From NCBI GenBank assembly GCA_018061005.1, contig JAGOVA010000004.1:1-64000 (forward strand): 64,000 nt of DNA, in the 5' to 3' direction. The notes beneath the pieces are model-generated. The model did no database searches. It had not been told where the DNA came from and saw nothing but the letters and a program-made list of their open reading frames with translations. The position numbers were made by a program, and so were the translations under genes. Position 1 is the first letter of the stretch. Each line of letters starts with the position of its first letter. Shown here piece after piece: positions 48,701 to 57,876 of this stretch. The stretch comes from Sterolibacterium sp. Lineage in GTDB: Bacteria > Pseudomonadota > Gammaproteobacteria > Burkholderiales > Rhodocyclaceae.

Positions 48701-50683
48701 ATGGACATGCAAACGCTTTATTTGATCGTACCACTGGCGCCCTTGGTGGGTGCCGTTCTCGCTGGCCTGTTCGGCAAAACCATCGGCCGCAACGGGGCGC
48801 ACGTCGTCACCATCCTTGGGGTCGCCGTTGCTTTTGTGGTGTCCGTGCTGATTTTTCAGGACGTGCAGGCAGGACATACCTTCAACGGCTCGGTGTATCA
48901 GTGGCTGGTTTCCGGCGGGCTCAAGCTGGAAGTGGGCTTTCTGATCGACCCGCTGACCACCATGATGATGCTGGTGGTGACCTTCGTTTCACTGATGGTG
49001 CACCTCTATACCATAGGCTACATGCATGATGATCCGGGTTATCAGCGTTTCTTCAGCTACATTTCGCTGTTCACCTTCTCGATGCTGATGCTGGTGATGT
49101 CGAACAACTTCCTCCAACTGTTCTTCGGTTGGGAAGCCGTGGGTCTGGTGTCCTATCTGCTGATCGGCTTCTGGTACACGCGGCCGACCGCGATTTACGC
49201 CAACCTCAAGGCTTTCCTGGTTAACCGTGTGGGCGACTTCGGTTTCCTGCTCGGCATTGGCCTGATTGCCGCTTACGCAGGCACGCTGGACTACGCCCAG
49301 GTATTCGCCCAGCGCGACGCGCTGGCCAGCCAGACGATTGAACTCTTTGCCGGCACACCCTGGATGCTGATGACGGTGATCTGCATCTGCCTGTTTATCG
49401 GGGCGATGGGCAAGTCGGCGCAGTTCCCGCTGCACGTCTGGCTGCCCGACTCGATGGAAGGCCCGACACCGATTTCCGCGCTGATCCACGCCGCGACCAT
49501 GGTGACGGCCGGGATATTCATGGTTGCGCGCATGTCGCCGCTGTTCGAACTTTCCGAAACCGCCTTGTCCTTCGTGATGGTGATTGGTGCGATTACCGCG
49601 TTGTTCATGGGTTTCCTCGGCATCATCCAGAATGACATCAAGCGTGTGGTGGCCTACTCGACCCTCTCGCAGCTCGGTTACATGACGGTTGCCCTCGGCG
49701 CATCGGCCTATTCGGTGGCGGTGTTCCACCTGATGACCCATGCCTTCTTCAAGGCACTGCTGTTCCTCGGTGCGGGCTCGGTCATCATGGGTTGTCACCA
49801 TAATCAGGACATCCGTTACATGGGCGGCTTGTGGAAGCACATGAAGATTACCTGGATCACTTCGCTGATCGGCTCGCTGGCCTTGATTGGTCTGCCGTTC
49901 TTCTCCGGGTTTTATTCGAAGGATTCGATCATCGAAGCGGTGGCGCTATCGCATCTGCCGGGTTCAGGTTTCGCCTATTTCGCGGTGGTGGCGGGTGTGT
50001 TCGTCACGGCCTTCTATTCATTCCGCATGTATTTCCTGGTGTTCCACGGCAACGAACGCTACGACCAGGCACCGCATGACGATCATCATCATGACGACCA
50101 TGTCGGCAAGCCGCACGAATCGCCGTGGGTGGTCTGGTTGCCGCTGGTATTGCTGGCGATCCCCTCGGTCGTTGTGGGCTATATCGCCATCGAGCCGATG
50201 CTGTATGGCGACTTCTTCGGCAAGGCCATCACTATTGCTCATGAACATCATGCGCTGGCGCACATGAAGAACGAATTCCACAGCGCAACCGCGATGGCGA
50301 TCCACGGCATGTCGCAACTGCCCTTCATCCTGGCGATGGCCGGCGTGGTGGTGTCCTGGTTCTTCTACCTGAAGCGGCCGGACATTCCGGCAGCCATCAT
50401 GAACCGCTGCAAGCCGATCTATACCCTGCTCGACAACAAGTACTACTTCGACAAAATCAACGAGTTCGTGTTTGCCGGTGGCGCACGCGCCCTGGGGCGT
50501 GGCCTGTGGAAGGGTGGCGATCAACTGCTGATCGATGGCCTGCTGGTCAATGGCTCGGCGCGCGTGGTCGGTTGGATCTCTGCCCTCTCGCGGCTACTGC
50601 AAACCGGCCACATTTATCAATATGCCTTCATGATGATCTTTGGCGTCTTCGTGCTGCTGACGCTATGGGTTTTCCGAACCTGA
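48701..50683 (+). CDS. nuoL: NADH-quinone oxidoreductase subunit L
   Basis: The 660-residue ND5 homologue is an antiporter-like subunit with about 16 helices. GWEAVGLVSYLLIGFW and KSAQFPLHVWLPDSMEGPTP contain the conserved Glu/Lys of the proton channel, and the C-terminal lateral helix region precedes the final TM. A loop near residue 455 is rich in His and Asp (HDDHHHDDH). It is at the distal end of the membrane arm. Confidence 0.97.
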   Translation: MDMQTLYLIVPLAPLVGAVLAGLFGKTIGRNGAHVVTILGVAVAFVVSVLIFQDVQAGHTFNGSVYQWLVSGGLKLEVGFLIDPLTTMMMLVVTFVSLMVHLYTIGYMHDDPGYQRFFSYISLFTFSMLMLVMSNNFLQLFFGWEAVGLVSYLLIGFWYTRPTAIYANLKAFLVNRVGDFGFLLGIGLIAAYAGTLDYAQVFAQRDALASQTIELFAGTPWMLMTVICICLFIGAMGKSAQFPLHVWLPDSMEGPTPISALIHAATMVTAGIFMVARMSPLFELSETALSFVMVIGAITALFMGFLGIIQNDIKRVVAYSTLSQLGYMTVALGASAYSVAVFHLMTHAFFKALLFLGAGSVIMGCHHNQDIRYMGGLWKHMKITWITSLIGSLALIGLPFFSGFYSKDSIIEAVALSHLPGSGFAYFAVVAGVFVTAFYSFRMYFLVFHGNERYDQAPHDDHHHDDHVGKPHESPWVVWLPLVLLAIPSVVVGYIAIEPMLYGDFFGKAITIAHEHHALAHMKNEFHSATAMAIHGMSQLPFILAMAGVVVSWFFYLKRPDIPAAIMNRCKPIYTLLDNKYYFDKINEFVFAGGARALGRGLWKGGDQLLIDGLLVNGSARVVGWISALSRLLQTGHIYQYAFMMIFGVFVLLTLWVFRT

Positions 50684-50752
50684 GCCCGATGCGGGAATTG
50701 CTGAACCCACCCTCACCCTGACAGTCCGGATGCCCGACAGGAATCTACCGAG

Positions 50753-52234
50753 ATGATTGCTTCAAACCTACTCAGTCTTTCGATCTGGGTCCCCATCGTG
50801 GGAGCCTTGTTCGTCCTTGCGACCGGCTCGGATCGCAATGCAGGTCTTGCGCGGGTGGTGGCGCTGCTGGCGGCCATCGCGGGCTTCCTGGTCACCTTGC
50901 CGATCTATGCGAACTTCGATAATGCCAAGAGCGCGATGCAACTGGTCGAACAGGCACCGTGGATCCCGCAATACAACATTCACTATTTCCTCGGGGTGGA
51001 TGGCATTTCCATGTTGTTCCTCCTGCTCAACAGCTTCATCACCATCCTGGTCGTACTGGCCGGCTGGCAGGTGATCGAGAAAAAGGTGGCGCAATACATG
51101 GCAGCCTTCCTTGTCATGTCGGGGCTGATGAACGGTATTTTCTGTTCGCTGGATGCCGTGCTGTTCTATGTGTTCTTTGAAGCCTCACTGATACCGATGT
51201 ACGTCATCATCGGTTTGTGGGGCGGGCCGAGCCGGGTGTATGCCGCATTCAAGTTCTTCCTCTACACCCTGGCGGGTTCGCTGCTGATGCTGCTCTCGCT
51301 GATGTATCTGTTCCTCCAATCGGGCAGCTTCAATATTCTCGACTGGCACATGCTGCCGCTGAGCCTGTCGGCACAGACCTGGCTGTTCTTTGCCTTCCTA
51401 GCGGCCTTTGCCGTCAAGGTGCCGATGTGGCCGGTGCATACCTGGTTGCCGGATGCCCACGTCGAAGCACCCACGGGTGGCTCGGTGGTGCTGGCGGCCA
51501 TCATGCTGAAGCTCGGTGCTTACGGTTTTCTGCGGTTCTCGCTGCCGATCATGCCGGATGCCAGCCACATGCTGTCGGGAATGATGATTGCCCTTTCGCT
51601 GACCGCAGTGATCTACATCGGCTTCATCGCGATCGTGCAGGGCGACATGAAGAAACTGGTGGCCTACTCCTCGGTTTCTCATATGGGCTTCGTGACCCTC
51701 GGCTTTTTCCTGTTCAACCAGATCGGTGTGGAAGGCGCACTGGTACAGATGATCTCCCACGGCTTCATTTCGGGCGCGATGTTTCTCTGTATCGGCATCA
51801 TGTACGACCGCATGCATAGCCGCCAGATTGCCGATTACGGCGGTCTGGTGAATACCATGCCCAAGTTTGCAGCGTTCTTCCTGCTGTTCTCGATGGCCAA
51901 CGCCGGTTTGCCCGCCACCTCGGGTTTTGTCGGCGAGTTCATGGTGATCATGGGTGCGATCAAATACAATTTCTGGGTTGGCTTTGGTGCAGCCTTCACG
52001 CTGATCCTGGGCGCGGCCTACACGCTGTGGATGTACAAACGCGTGGTGTTTGGTGCCGTGGCCAACGCGCATGTGGCGGAACTGACCGACATCAACGCAC
52101 GCGAATTTTTCATTCTTGCGGTACTGGCTCTGTGCGTTCTTGGCATGGGTCTGTATCCGCTGCCCTTCACCGACGTGATGCACGCCTCGGTCGACCACCT
52201 GCTCAAGCATGTGGCGATGAGCAAGCTGCTTTGA
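50753..52234 (+). CDS. nuoM: NADH-quinone oxidoreductase subunit M
   Basis: The 493-residue ND4 homologue is an antiporter-like proton-pumping subunit with about 14 helices. Channel residues lie in [40 protein letters not shown] and [15 protein letters not shown]. It follows nuoL by 69 bases and precedes nuoN by 28. Confidence 0.97.
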   Translation: MIASNLLSLSIWVPIVGALFVLATGSDRNAGLARVVALLAAIAGFLVTLPIYANFDNAKSAMQLVEQAPWIPQYNIHYFLGVDGISMLFLLLNSFITILVVLAGWQVIEKKVAQYMAAFLVMSGLMNGIFCSLDAVLFYVFFEASLIPMYVIIGLWGGPSRVYAAFKFFLYTLAGSLLMLLSLMYLFLQSGSFNILDWHMLPLSLSAQTWLFFAFLAAFAVKVPMWPVHTWLPDAHVEAPTGGSVVLAAIMLKLGAYGFLRFSLPIMPDASHMLSGMMIALSLTAVIYIGFIAIVQGDMKKLVAYSSVSHMGFVTLGFFLFNQIGVEGALVQMISHGFISGAMFLCIGIMYDRMHSRQIADYGGLVNTMPKFAAFFLLFSMANAGLPATSGFVGEFMVIMGAIKYNFWVGFGAAFTLILGAAYTLWMYKRVVFGAVANAHVAELTDINAREFFILAVLALCVLGMGLYPLPFTDVMHASVDHLLKHVAMSKLL

Positions 52235-52262
52235 ACCCGTTGCTGCGCCAAGAGAACCGAAC

Positions 52263-53741
52263 ATGAACTTTGTCATGCCCGATTTTTACCCCGCCGCCGC
52301 CGAGATTTTTCTCTTGGCGATGGCGTGTGCGATCCTGTTGATCGATCTCATCCTGCCCCCCGCGCAGCGCTGGCTGATTGCCTTGCTGACGCAGGCCACA
52401 TTGGTGGGATGTGCGTTGATCTCCTACATCATGCTGATCGATGGTCAGGTGGTGATGACCTTCAGTAACATGTTTGTCAGCGATTCACTGGCCAATCTGC
52501 TCAAACTGTTGATGGATTTGACGCTCATCTTCATGCTGGTCTACAACCGAGGTTATCTGGCGGTGCGTGGTCTGGAGAAGACCGAGTATTACCTGCTGGT
52601 GCTGTTTGGCGCGCTGGGCATGATGGTGATGATTTCGGCCAGCCATTTCGTCAGCCTGTATCTCGGCCTTGAGTTGCTGTCGCTCTCGTTGTATGCCCTG
52701 GTGGCACTGGATCGTGATTCCGCCCGTTCCACAGAAGCGGCGATGAAGTATTTTGTACTGGGCGCACTCGCTTCCGGCTTGCTGTTGTATGGCATGTCGA
52801 TGATTTACGGTGCAACGGGTACCCTCGAAATTGGTGGCGTGGCCCAGAGCATCTATCAAGGTGCGGCCAACAAGAGCGTGCTGCTGTTTGGTCTGGTATT
52901 CCTCGTGGCGGGGCTGGCGTTCAAACTGGGTGTGGTGCCTTTCCATATGTGGATACCGGATGTGTATCACGGCGCACCGACTGCCGTGGCACTGTTCATT
53001 GGCTCTGCGCCGAAACTGGCGGCATTTGCGATGGCCATGCGACTGCTGGTGTATGGCTTGTTTGATCTGGCTGAACATTGGCAGGCCATGCTGATGATCA
53101 TGGCGGTGCTATCCATCGCCATCGGTAACCTGGCCGCCATTGCCCAGACCAATCTCAAGCGCATGCTGGCTTATTCCGCCATTTCCCACATGGGCTTCAT
53201 GGTGCTGGGTTTGCTGTCCGGTGTGGTGGGCGGCAACATCGATCCGAATCGTGCCATCGCCTCGTACAGTGCATCGCTGTATTACATCATTTCGTATGTG
53301 ATCATGACCCTCGGCGCTTTTGGCATGATGCTGCTGCTTTCGCGTGCCGGGCATGAGGCCGAGGAAATTGTCGACTTCAAGGGGCTCAACCAGCGCAGCC
53401 CGTGGTTCGCTGCGATGATGGCGATCGTCATGTTCTCGATGGCCGGTATTCCGCCTTTCATCGGTTTCTGGGCAAAATTTCTGGTGTTGCTGGCCGTCAT
53501 CGATGCGGGGCAGCTGTGGCTGGCGATCGTGGCCATCCTGTTCTCGCTGATAGGTGCCTTCTATTACCTGCGTATCGTCAAGCTGATGTACTTTGATGCA
53601 CCGGCTGACAAAACACCGATACAGGCCAGTTTCGATATGCGCCTGTTGCTGTCGGTGAATGGTCTGGGGGTGCTTGTGCTCGGTCTGTTCCCGCAGATTT
53701 CCATGTTTCTGGGCACCATCAGCCTGCTGCGCTCGCTTTGA
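52263..53741 (+). CDS. nuoN: NADH-quinone oxidoreductase subunit N
   Basis: The 492-residue ND2 homologue is the third antiporter-like subunit. The channel motif is [20 protein letters not shown], followed by [20 protein letters not shown] and [20 protein letters not shown]. It completes the 14-gene operon in canonical order. A Nudix gene follows 27 bases later on the same strand. Confidence 0.97.
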   Translation: MNFVMPDFYPAAAEIFLLAMACAILLIDLILPPAQRWLIALLTQATLVGCALISYIMLIDGQVVMTFSNMFVSDSLANLLKLLMDLTLIFMLVYNRGYLAVRGLEKTEYYLLVLFGALGMMVMISASHFVSLYLGLELLSLSLYALVALDRDSARSTEAAMKYFVLGALASGLLLYGMSMIYGATGTLEIGGVAQSIYQGAANKSVLLFGLVFLVAGLAFKLGVVPFHMWIPDVYHGAPTAVALFIGSAPKLAAFAMAMRLLVYGLFDLAEHWQAMLMIMAVLSIAIGNLAAIAQTNLKRMLAYSAISHMGFMVLGLLSGVVGGNIDPNRAIASYSASLYYIISYVIMTLGAFGMMLLLSRAGHEAEEIVDFKGLNQRSPWFAAMMAIVMFSMAGIPPFIGFWAKFLVLLAVIDAGQLWLAIVAILFSLIGAFYYLRIVKLMYFDAPADKTPIQASFDMRLLLSVNGLGVLVLGLFPQISMFLGTISLLRSL

Positions 53742-53768
53742 TTGCCTGACTGAACACCGCGCGGTTTC

Positions 53769-54359
53769 ATGAGCTATACGCCGGACAGCCCTGATACACC
53801 CGAGGCCTCGCTGCTTGAAACGCGCCTTTCAGGTGTCGAGGTGTATCGCGGCAAATTACTGACGGTACACGCCGACCGGGTGCGTTTGCCGGATGGCGGA
53901 GAGAGCGTCCGTGAACATATCCTGCATCCGGGTGCGGTCGTCATCATTGCCCCGCTGGATAACGGCAAGCTGTTATTCGAACGGCAATTCCGCTACCCGC
54001 TGGGGCAGGTTTTTCTGGAGCTTCCCGCAGGCAAGATTGATCAGGGCGAACCGCCACTGGATACAGCGCGCCGTGAATTGCGTGAAGAAACCGGTTACAA
54101 GGCGCGCCACTGGCTGCATCTGGGAGTCATGCATCCTTGCATCGGCTATTCCAACGAGCGTATCGAAATTTTTCTTGCTCATGGACTCTCGTTTGTGGGC
54201 CATGAACGCGATCAGGGCGAGTTTCTCGAAGTGATGGAACTGTCTCTGGCCGATGCCCTGCTGGCTGTGCGTGACGGTGAAATCACCGATGCCAAGACGA
54301 TTACCGCGTTGCTCTGGGCGGACAAAATCTATTCCGGTGCCTGGCCGCTACCGGCGTAA
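53769..54359 (+). CDS. Nudix hydrolase, ADP-ribose pyrophosphatase-like
   Basis: The 196-residue protein has a Nudix box in LPAGKIDQGEPPLDTARRELREETGYKA (the GX5EX7REUXEEXGU pattern is satisfied) and an N-terminal beta region (VYRGKLLTVHADRVRLPDGG) like NudF/ADP-ribose pyrophosphatases. It probably splits ADP-ribose or a related nucleoside diphosphate into AMP plus sugar phosphate. Its place directly after nuoN is common in Betaproteobacteria and links it to NAD turnover by inference. It converges with the next gene, four bases apart. Confidence 0.88.
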   Translation: MSYTPDSPDTPEASLLETRLSGVEVYRGKLLTVHADRVRLPDGGESVREHILHPGAVVIIAPLDNGKLLFERQFRYPLGQVFLELPAGKIDQGEPPLDTARRELREETGYKARHWLHLGVMHPCIGYSNERIEIFLAHGLSFVGHERDQGEFLEVMELSLADALLAVRDGEITDAKTITALLWADKIYSGAWPLPA

Positions 54360-54363
54360 ATCG

Positions 54364-55329
54364 TCATGTTTGGCCTGTCTGGCCATCCAGCCAGACCGCC
54401 AGTCCTTGCGCGTTCAATTCCAGATCCATTTCCAGCAGACGTAATAGTGCATCCCCCTGCAAGCCCCAGTTTTTCTGCGCGGCTTCATCGGTCATGATTT
54501 TGCCCAAGGCACGTTTCAAGGCCGTGTGCCGTTGTTCGCCAGCACACTTCAACGGCAGTGCGGCGTTCACCACGGCATCGAGCAGACGATGCAGGTCGGC
54601 ACCCATGCGGGGAATGTCGGTGATTTGCCCATAGTGCGTCAGATACAGGGCTGCAGGTTGCCAGGACAGCAGCAGGTCGATGGAGCGATGCAGGGCGACG
54701 GGATCAAAATGGACAGGCGTGGTCGTCGGGCAGATGAACTGCTGACCCGCGCGATCGCATTCGCGATAGGAAAGGCCGAATGTGTCGCCGGTAAAGAAAT
54801 GTCCGGTCAGCCCATCGCGGATGCAGATGTGGTGCCGTGCATGGCCCGGCGTATGCAGCATCAGCAGTTCCCGGCCATTGAGATCAAATTTCTGTTCGTG
54901 TTCGACAGCGGTGATACGCTGCGCGTCGATGGGCAGGATTTCGCCATACAGTTGTTGAAACTTCTCTTCGCCATATACCGCCACCGTCCCGGCCACGAGG
55001 CGGGCGGGTTCGGCGATGTGTTTTGCCCCCAACGGGTGCACGAGTAACTGGGCATTCGGCAATTCCCGCAGCAATGCACCCGCCCCACCCGCGTGATCGA
55101 GATGGATGTGCGTGAGTATGACGAAATCCACTTGTGCGGGAGACAGTCCGTATTCCGCCAGGCTCGCCAGCACGCGGGGTACGGCATGCTGGCTGGCCGT
55201 ATCAATCAAGGCGGCACGCCCTTGCTCGATCAACAGATGGATGGCGGCCAGTTTAGGGCGGCCATAGCCAGAATCTATAGCGATGAGGCCATTTCCATAG
55301 TCTGTGGAAAAAGAGGTGGGCTGGTTCAT
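54364..55329 (-). CDS. Metallo-beta-lactamase-fold hydrolase
   Basis: 321 residues from ATG 55329 (MNQPTSFSTDYGNGLIAIDS), with GGGAG upstream. The metal-binding motif is THIHLDHAGG, then the later His in HTPGHARHHICI, the bridging Asp in FFTGDTFGLSYRE, and a final His in YLTHYGQ; this is the glyoxalase-II-like arrangement. The C-terminal ~90 residues are helical with no recognised motif. A hydrolase of a thioester or lactone is likely, but the substrate is unknown. It is divergent from ppa. Confidence 0.85.
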   Translation of the reverse strand: MNQPTSFSTDYGNGLIAIDSGYGRPKLAAIHLLIEQGRAALIDTASQHAVPRVLASLAEYGLSPAQVDFVILTHIHLDHAGGAGALLRELPNAQLLVHPLGAKHIAEPARLVAGTVAVYGEEKFQQLYGEILPIDAQRITAVEHEQKFDLNGRELLMLHTPGHARHHICIRDGLTGHFFTGDTFGLSYRECDRAGQQFICPTTTPVHFDPVALHRSIDLLLSWQPAALYLTHYGQITDIPRMGADLHRLLDAVVNAALPLKCAGEQRHTALKRALGKIMTDEAAQKNWGLQGDALLRLLEMDLELNAQGLAVWLDGQTGQT

Positions 55330-55410
55330 GGGTGGCTCCCGGTCGGCGTTGATCGTGCTTGATGCGTGGATTGTCACCGATTTTCAGGTGATTTATGGCA
55401 ACGGCAACGA

Positions 55411-55416
55411 TATAAT
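55411..55416 (+). promoter_or_regulatory. Probable -10 element of the ppa promoter
   Basis: A perfect TATAAT lies 28 bases upstream of the ppa ATG. The best -35 candidate at 17-base spacing is GTGATT, a weak match, so only the -10 is convincing. Confidence 0.5.
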
Positions 55417-55443
55417 GGCAGGCTATTTTTTCAGGAGAAAACC

Positions 55444-55992
55444 ATGGGTCTTGATCGCGTGCCGTCAGGCAAGGATTTGCCAAACGATTTCAATGTCATC
55501 ATCGAGATTTCGATGCGCTCTGATCCGATCAAATACGAGGTCGACAAGGAGTCTGGCGCGATTTTCGTCGATCGTTTCATGTCGACGGCCATGTATTACC
55601 CCTGTAACTATGGCTACATTCCGCACACCATTTCAGGCGATGGCGATCCCGTGGATATTCTGGTGGTTTCGCAATTTTCCCTGCCCCCCGGCGTAGTGGT
55701 GCGCTGCCGCCCGATCGGCATGCTGAAAATGACCGATGAAGCCGGTGAAGACGCGAAAGTGCTGGCCGTGCCGGTGGACAAACTCACGCCCATGTATCGT
55801 GATGTCGTCAGTTATCGTGACATGCCGCAGATACTGCTGGATCAGATTTCACACTTCTTTGCGCGTTACAAGGATCTCGAGCCGGGCAAGTTCGTCAAGG
55901 TTGTTGGCTGGGTCGACGTGGAAGAAGCCAAGCAGGAAATTCTCAGCGGAATCAGCGCCTACAACGACGCACAGGAAAAGCCGGCCTTCTGA
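55444..55992 (+). CDS. ppa: Inorganic pyrophosphatase (family I)
   Basis: 182 residues from ATG 55444 ([20 protein letters not shown]), with AGGAG upstream. The family I signature is [12 protein letters not shown], with further metal-binding residues in [17 protein letters not shown] and [10 protein letters not shown]. It hydrolyses pyrophosphate to phosphate and drives biosynthetic reactions. It ends 11 bases from the convergent ftrD-like gene. Confidence 0.97.
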   Translation: MGLDRVPSGKDLPNDFNVIIEISMRSDPIKYEVDKESGAIFVDRFMSTAMYYPCNYGYIPHTISGDGDPVDILVVSQFSLPPGVVVRCRPIGMLKMTDEAGEDAKVLAVPVDKLTPMYRDVVSYRDMPQILLDQISHFFARYKDLEPGKFVKVVGWVDVEEAKQEILSGISAYNDAQEKPAF

Positions 55993-56005
55993 TGATCACC
56001 GGCTT
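55978..56005. terminator. Weak hairpin at the ppa / ftrD-like junction
   Basis: AAGCCGG (55978-55984) and CCGGCTT (55999-56005) form a 7-bp stem over both stop codons. It has A and T pairs at its base in each direction, so it could serve as a compact bidirectional terminator between the convergent genes. Modest evidence. Confidence 0.45.
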
Positions 56006-57473
56006 ACCAGGCAAACAGTACCTGATACCAGTTACCGCCCATCACGGCGAGTGACAGCAGGAAGAAAACGGCAGCAGCGAGGCGACGAGGCCACGCGCTG
56101 CCGTTTTGCATGATGAGCCGCACGCCCAGCACGGCAGAAACCAGCATGCCGCTGCCGATCAGTGCGGCGCGCAGGGCGGGCAGGCTGTTGAGCACGATGC
56201 CTTCGGATTTGAGCTGACTACTGGTGAGCATGCTCAGACCGACAAAAATGCTGATGCCAGCCAGCGGCACCAGTGCCAGGGACAAGCGTTGCCAGTTCAG
56301 GGGTGTTGTGGCGGATTTCAAACAACGTGCAGCCAGTGCGAGCGACAGCCAGACCAGGCTGCCGATCAGCAGGCCAATGCCGACGATATAACCGGTCACC
56401 AGCAGGCCGTCGAGCCAGGTGAATACATCGTTGGCCTCCGGATAATGCGTCAGCACCCACCATGGTGCTTCGTCGCCGAGTAGCAAGAAGTGTTCGCCTT
56501 CCACCAGTTTTTCGGCGATGGCGAGTTTGATGCGGACGAACCACGGGCTGATTGTCCATTGAAAGGCCGCTGAGGCGACCCCCAGTACACCGAAGATCAG
56601 CGTCAACGCTTCGCTGGTACTGGCGCGTGTCTGGGTGGACAGAATCTCCTGCCAGGGCGCGCGTGCCGCCAGCGCCACCGCACCACGATGCCCCGCGCAA
56701 CGGCCACAGGCATGGCACTCTGATGCGCCCGTCATGCGCCGGATGTCGATCAGGGGCGCGCAATTCACTGGGGCTGCGGGTGACTTGACGATGTGGATGG
56801 GGCGGGCTGCAGCGGGCGTGTGATGATCCCAGGCCGCCCGATCCACGCGAAAGTGCAGCGGCGCCACGCGCGCCAGCAGGGCAAACACACCGCTAGCCGG
56901 GCACAGGTGACGGCACCAGATGCGCTTGCCACGGCCGTAGATGAAGCCGATCGCCAATGCAGCCAGGCTGGATCCCCCCAGAATCAGTAACGCCGCCTGC
57001 GGATATTCATAAACACTGATGAGCTGTCCGTAAATCGTGGTGCAAATAAAAGCAAAAAAAGGCCAGCCCGACCACTTCAGCCAATGGGGAACCGGCCGTC
57101 CCAGGCCGTGGTTGCTGGCCCATTCGGTGAGAGTACCTTCAGGACAGAATATGCCGCACCAGACCCTGCCGAACAACAGGGTGGCCAGCATGACCCCTGG
57201 CCACCAGACACCCCAGAACATGAACTGGGCAAACAGCCGCAGGTTGTTCCACAGATGCGCGCCTTCGGGTGGGATGGGCTGGAAGGCCGGAATGATGACC
57301 AGTGCCATGTAGAACAACACCACCGTCCATTGCACGGCTTGTATCGCCCGCCGATGGCGCAGCATGGCCTCGCCCAGGCGCGCGAGGCCGCCACGCATGA
57401 AAGTCAGGCGGGCGGGTGAGGAGGCAGGCGGCAACGAAAGTGCAGCGTCGTGCGGGGCGGTGTGTTCGGTCAT
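56004..57473 (-). CDS. FtrD-like 4Fe-4S membrane protein of an iron-uptake operon
   Basis: The 489-residue protein has several membrane helices. It carries cysteine motifs CGIFCPEGTLTEW and IWCRHLCPASGVFALL near membrane segments, as in NosR/CcoG-like polyferredoxins, and a third cluster-like motif CHACGRCAGHRGAV. The third motif lacks the expected fourth Cys of a simple CX2CX2CX3C pattern. The context (cupredoxin 18 bases upstream and a P19 protein further upstream) matches FtrABCD systems, where FtrD is thought to reduce or supply electrons for ferrous iron handling. It is last in its operon. Confidence 0.75.
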   Translation of the reverse strand: MTEHTAPHDAALSLPPASSPARLTFMRGGLARLGEAMLRHRRAIQAVQWTVVLFYMALVIIPAFQPIPPEGAHLWNNLRLFAQFMFWGVWWPGVMLATLLFGRVWCGIFCPEGTLTEWASNHGLGRPVPHWLKWSGWPFFAFICTTIYGQLISVYEYPQAALLILGGSSLAALAIGFIYGRGKRIWCRHLCPASGVFALLARVAPLHFRVDRAAWDHHTPAAARPIHIVKSPAAPVNCAPLIDIRRMTGASECHACGRCAGHRGAVALAARAPWQEILSTQTRASTSEALTLIFGVLGVASAAFQWTISPWFVRIKLAIAEKLVEGEHFLLLGDEAPWWVLTHYPEANDVFTWLDGLLVTGYIVGIGLLIGSLVWLSLALAARCLKSATTPLNWQRLSLALVPLAGISIFVGLSMLTSSQLKSEGIVLNSLPALRAALIGSGMLVSAVLGVRLIMQNGSAWPRRLAAAVFFLLSLAVMGGNWYQVLFAW

Positions 57474-57491
57474 GAGTGCATGATCAACAGC

Positions 57492-57836
57492 TTATCTGGC
57501 GACGATGTTCCCTTTCGCCGTATCCGGATGGAATTCACCGAAGAACGGATAGCTGCCGGGTTTCAGGGGCTGGAAAATGATGAAGCTCGATGCGCCTGCC
57601 GCCAGCACCTTTTCCTTGCGGAGTTCGAGACTTTCGAATTCCTCGGGGCCCGGGCCTTCATTCTTGATGAGCAGACGAAACTTGGTGTTGGCCGCCACTT
57701 CGACCGTATCCGGAATGAAACGTCCGGCCTTGATGGTCAGGTGGTAGGTGGGCATTTCCTGGGCGTGGACGTGAGCGTGCGGCAGGGCGAGTAGTAAGGT
57801 CAATGCAGCGGCACGGCAGATGTTCAGTAACGACAT
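57492..57836 (-). CDS. Cupredoxin-domain periplasmic protein, FtrB-like
   Basis: 114 residues from ATG 57836 (MSLLNICRAAALTLLLALPH), with AAAGGA upstream. A signal peptide ends near VHA. The mature part is a cupredoxin_1 domain (YHLTIKAGRFIPDTVEVAAN, then KFRLLIKNEGPGPEEFESLE, then GSYPFFGEFHPDTAKG). The Cys-His-Met type 1 copper set is not evident, as is usual for FtrB-like proteins, although Glu and His residues could bind metal. Between the porin and the ftrD-like gene, it fits a ferrous-iron oxidation or capture step. Confidence 0.82.
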   Translation of the reverse strand: MSLLNICRAAALTLLLALPHAHVHAQEMPTYHLTIKAGRFIPDTVEVAANTKFRLLIKNEGPGPEEFESLELRKEKVLAAGASSFIIFQPLKPGSYPFFGEFHPDTAKGNIVAR

Positions 57837-57876
57837 GGCATACTTTCCTTTCGGTTTCAGGCCATCAATCAATAAA

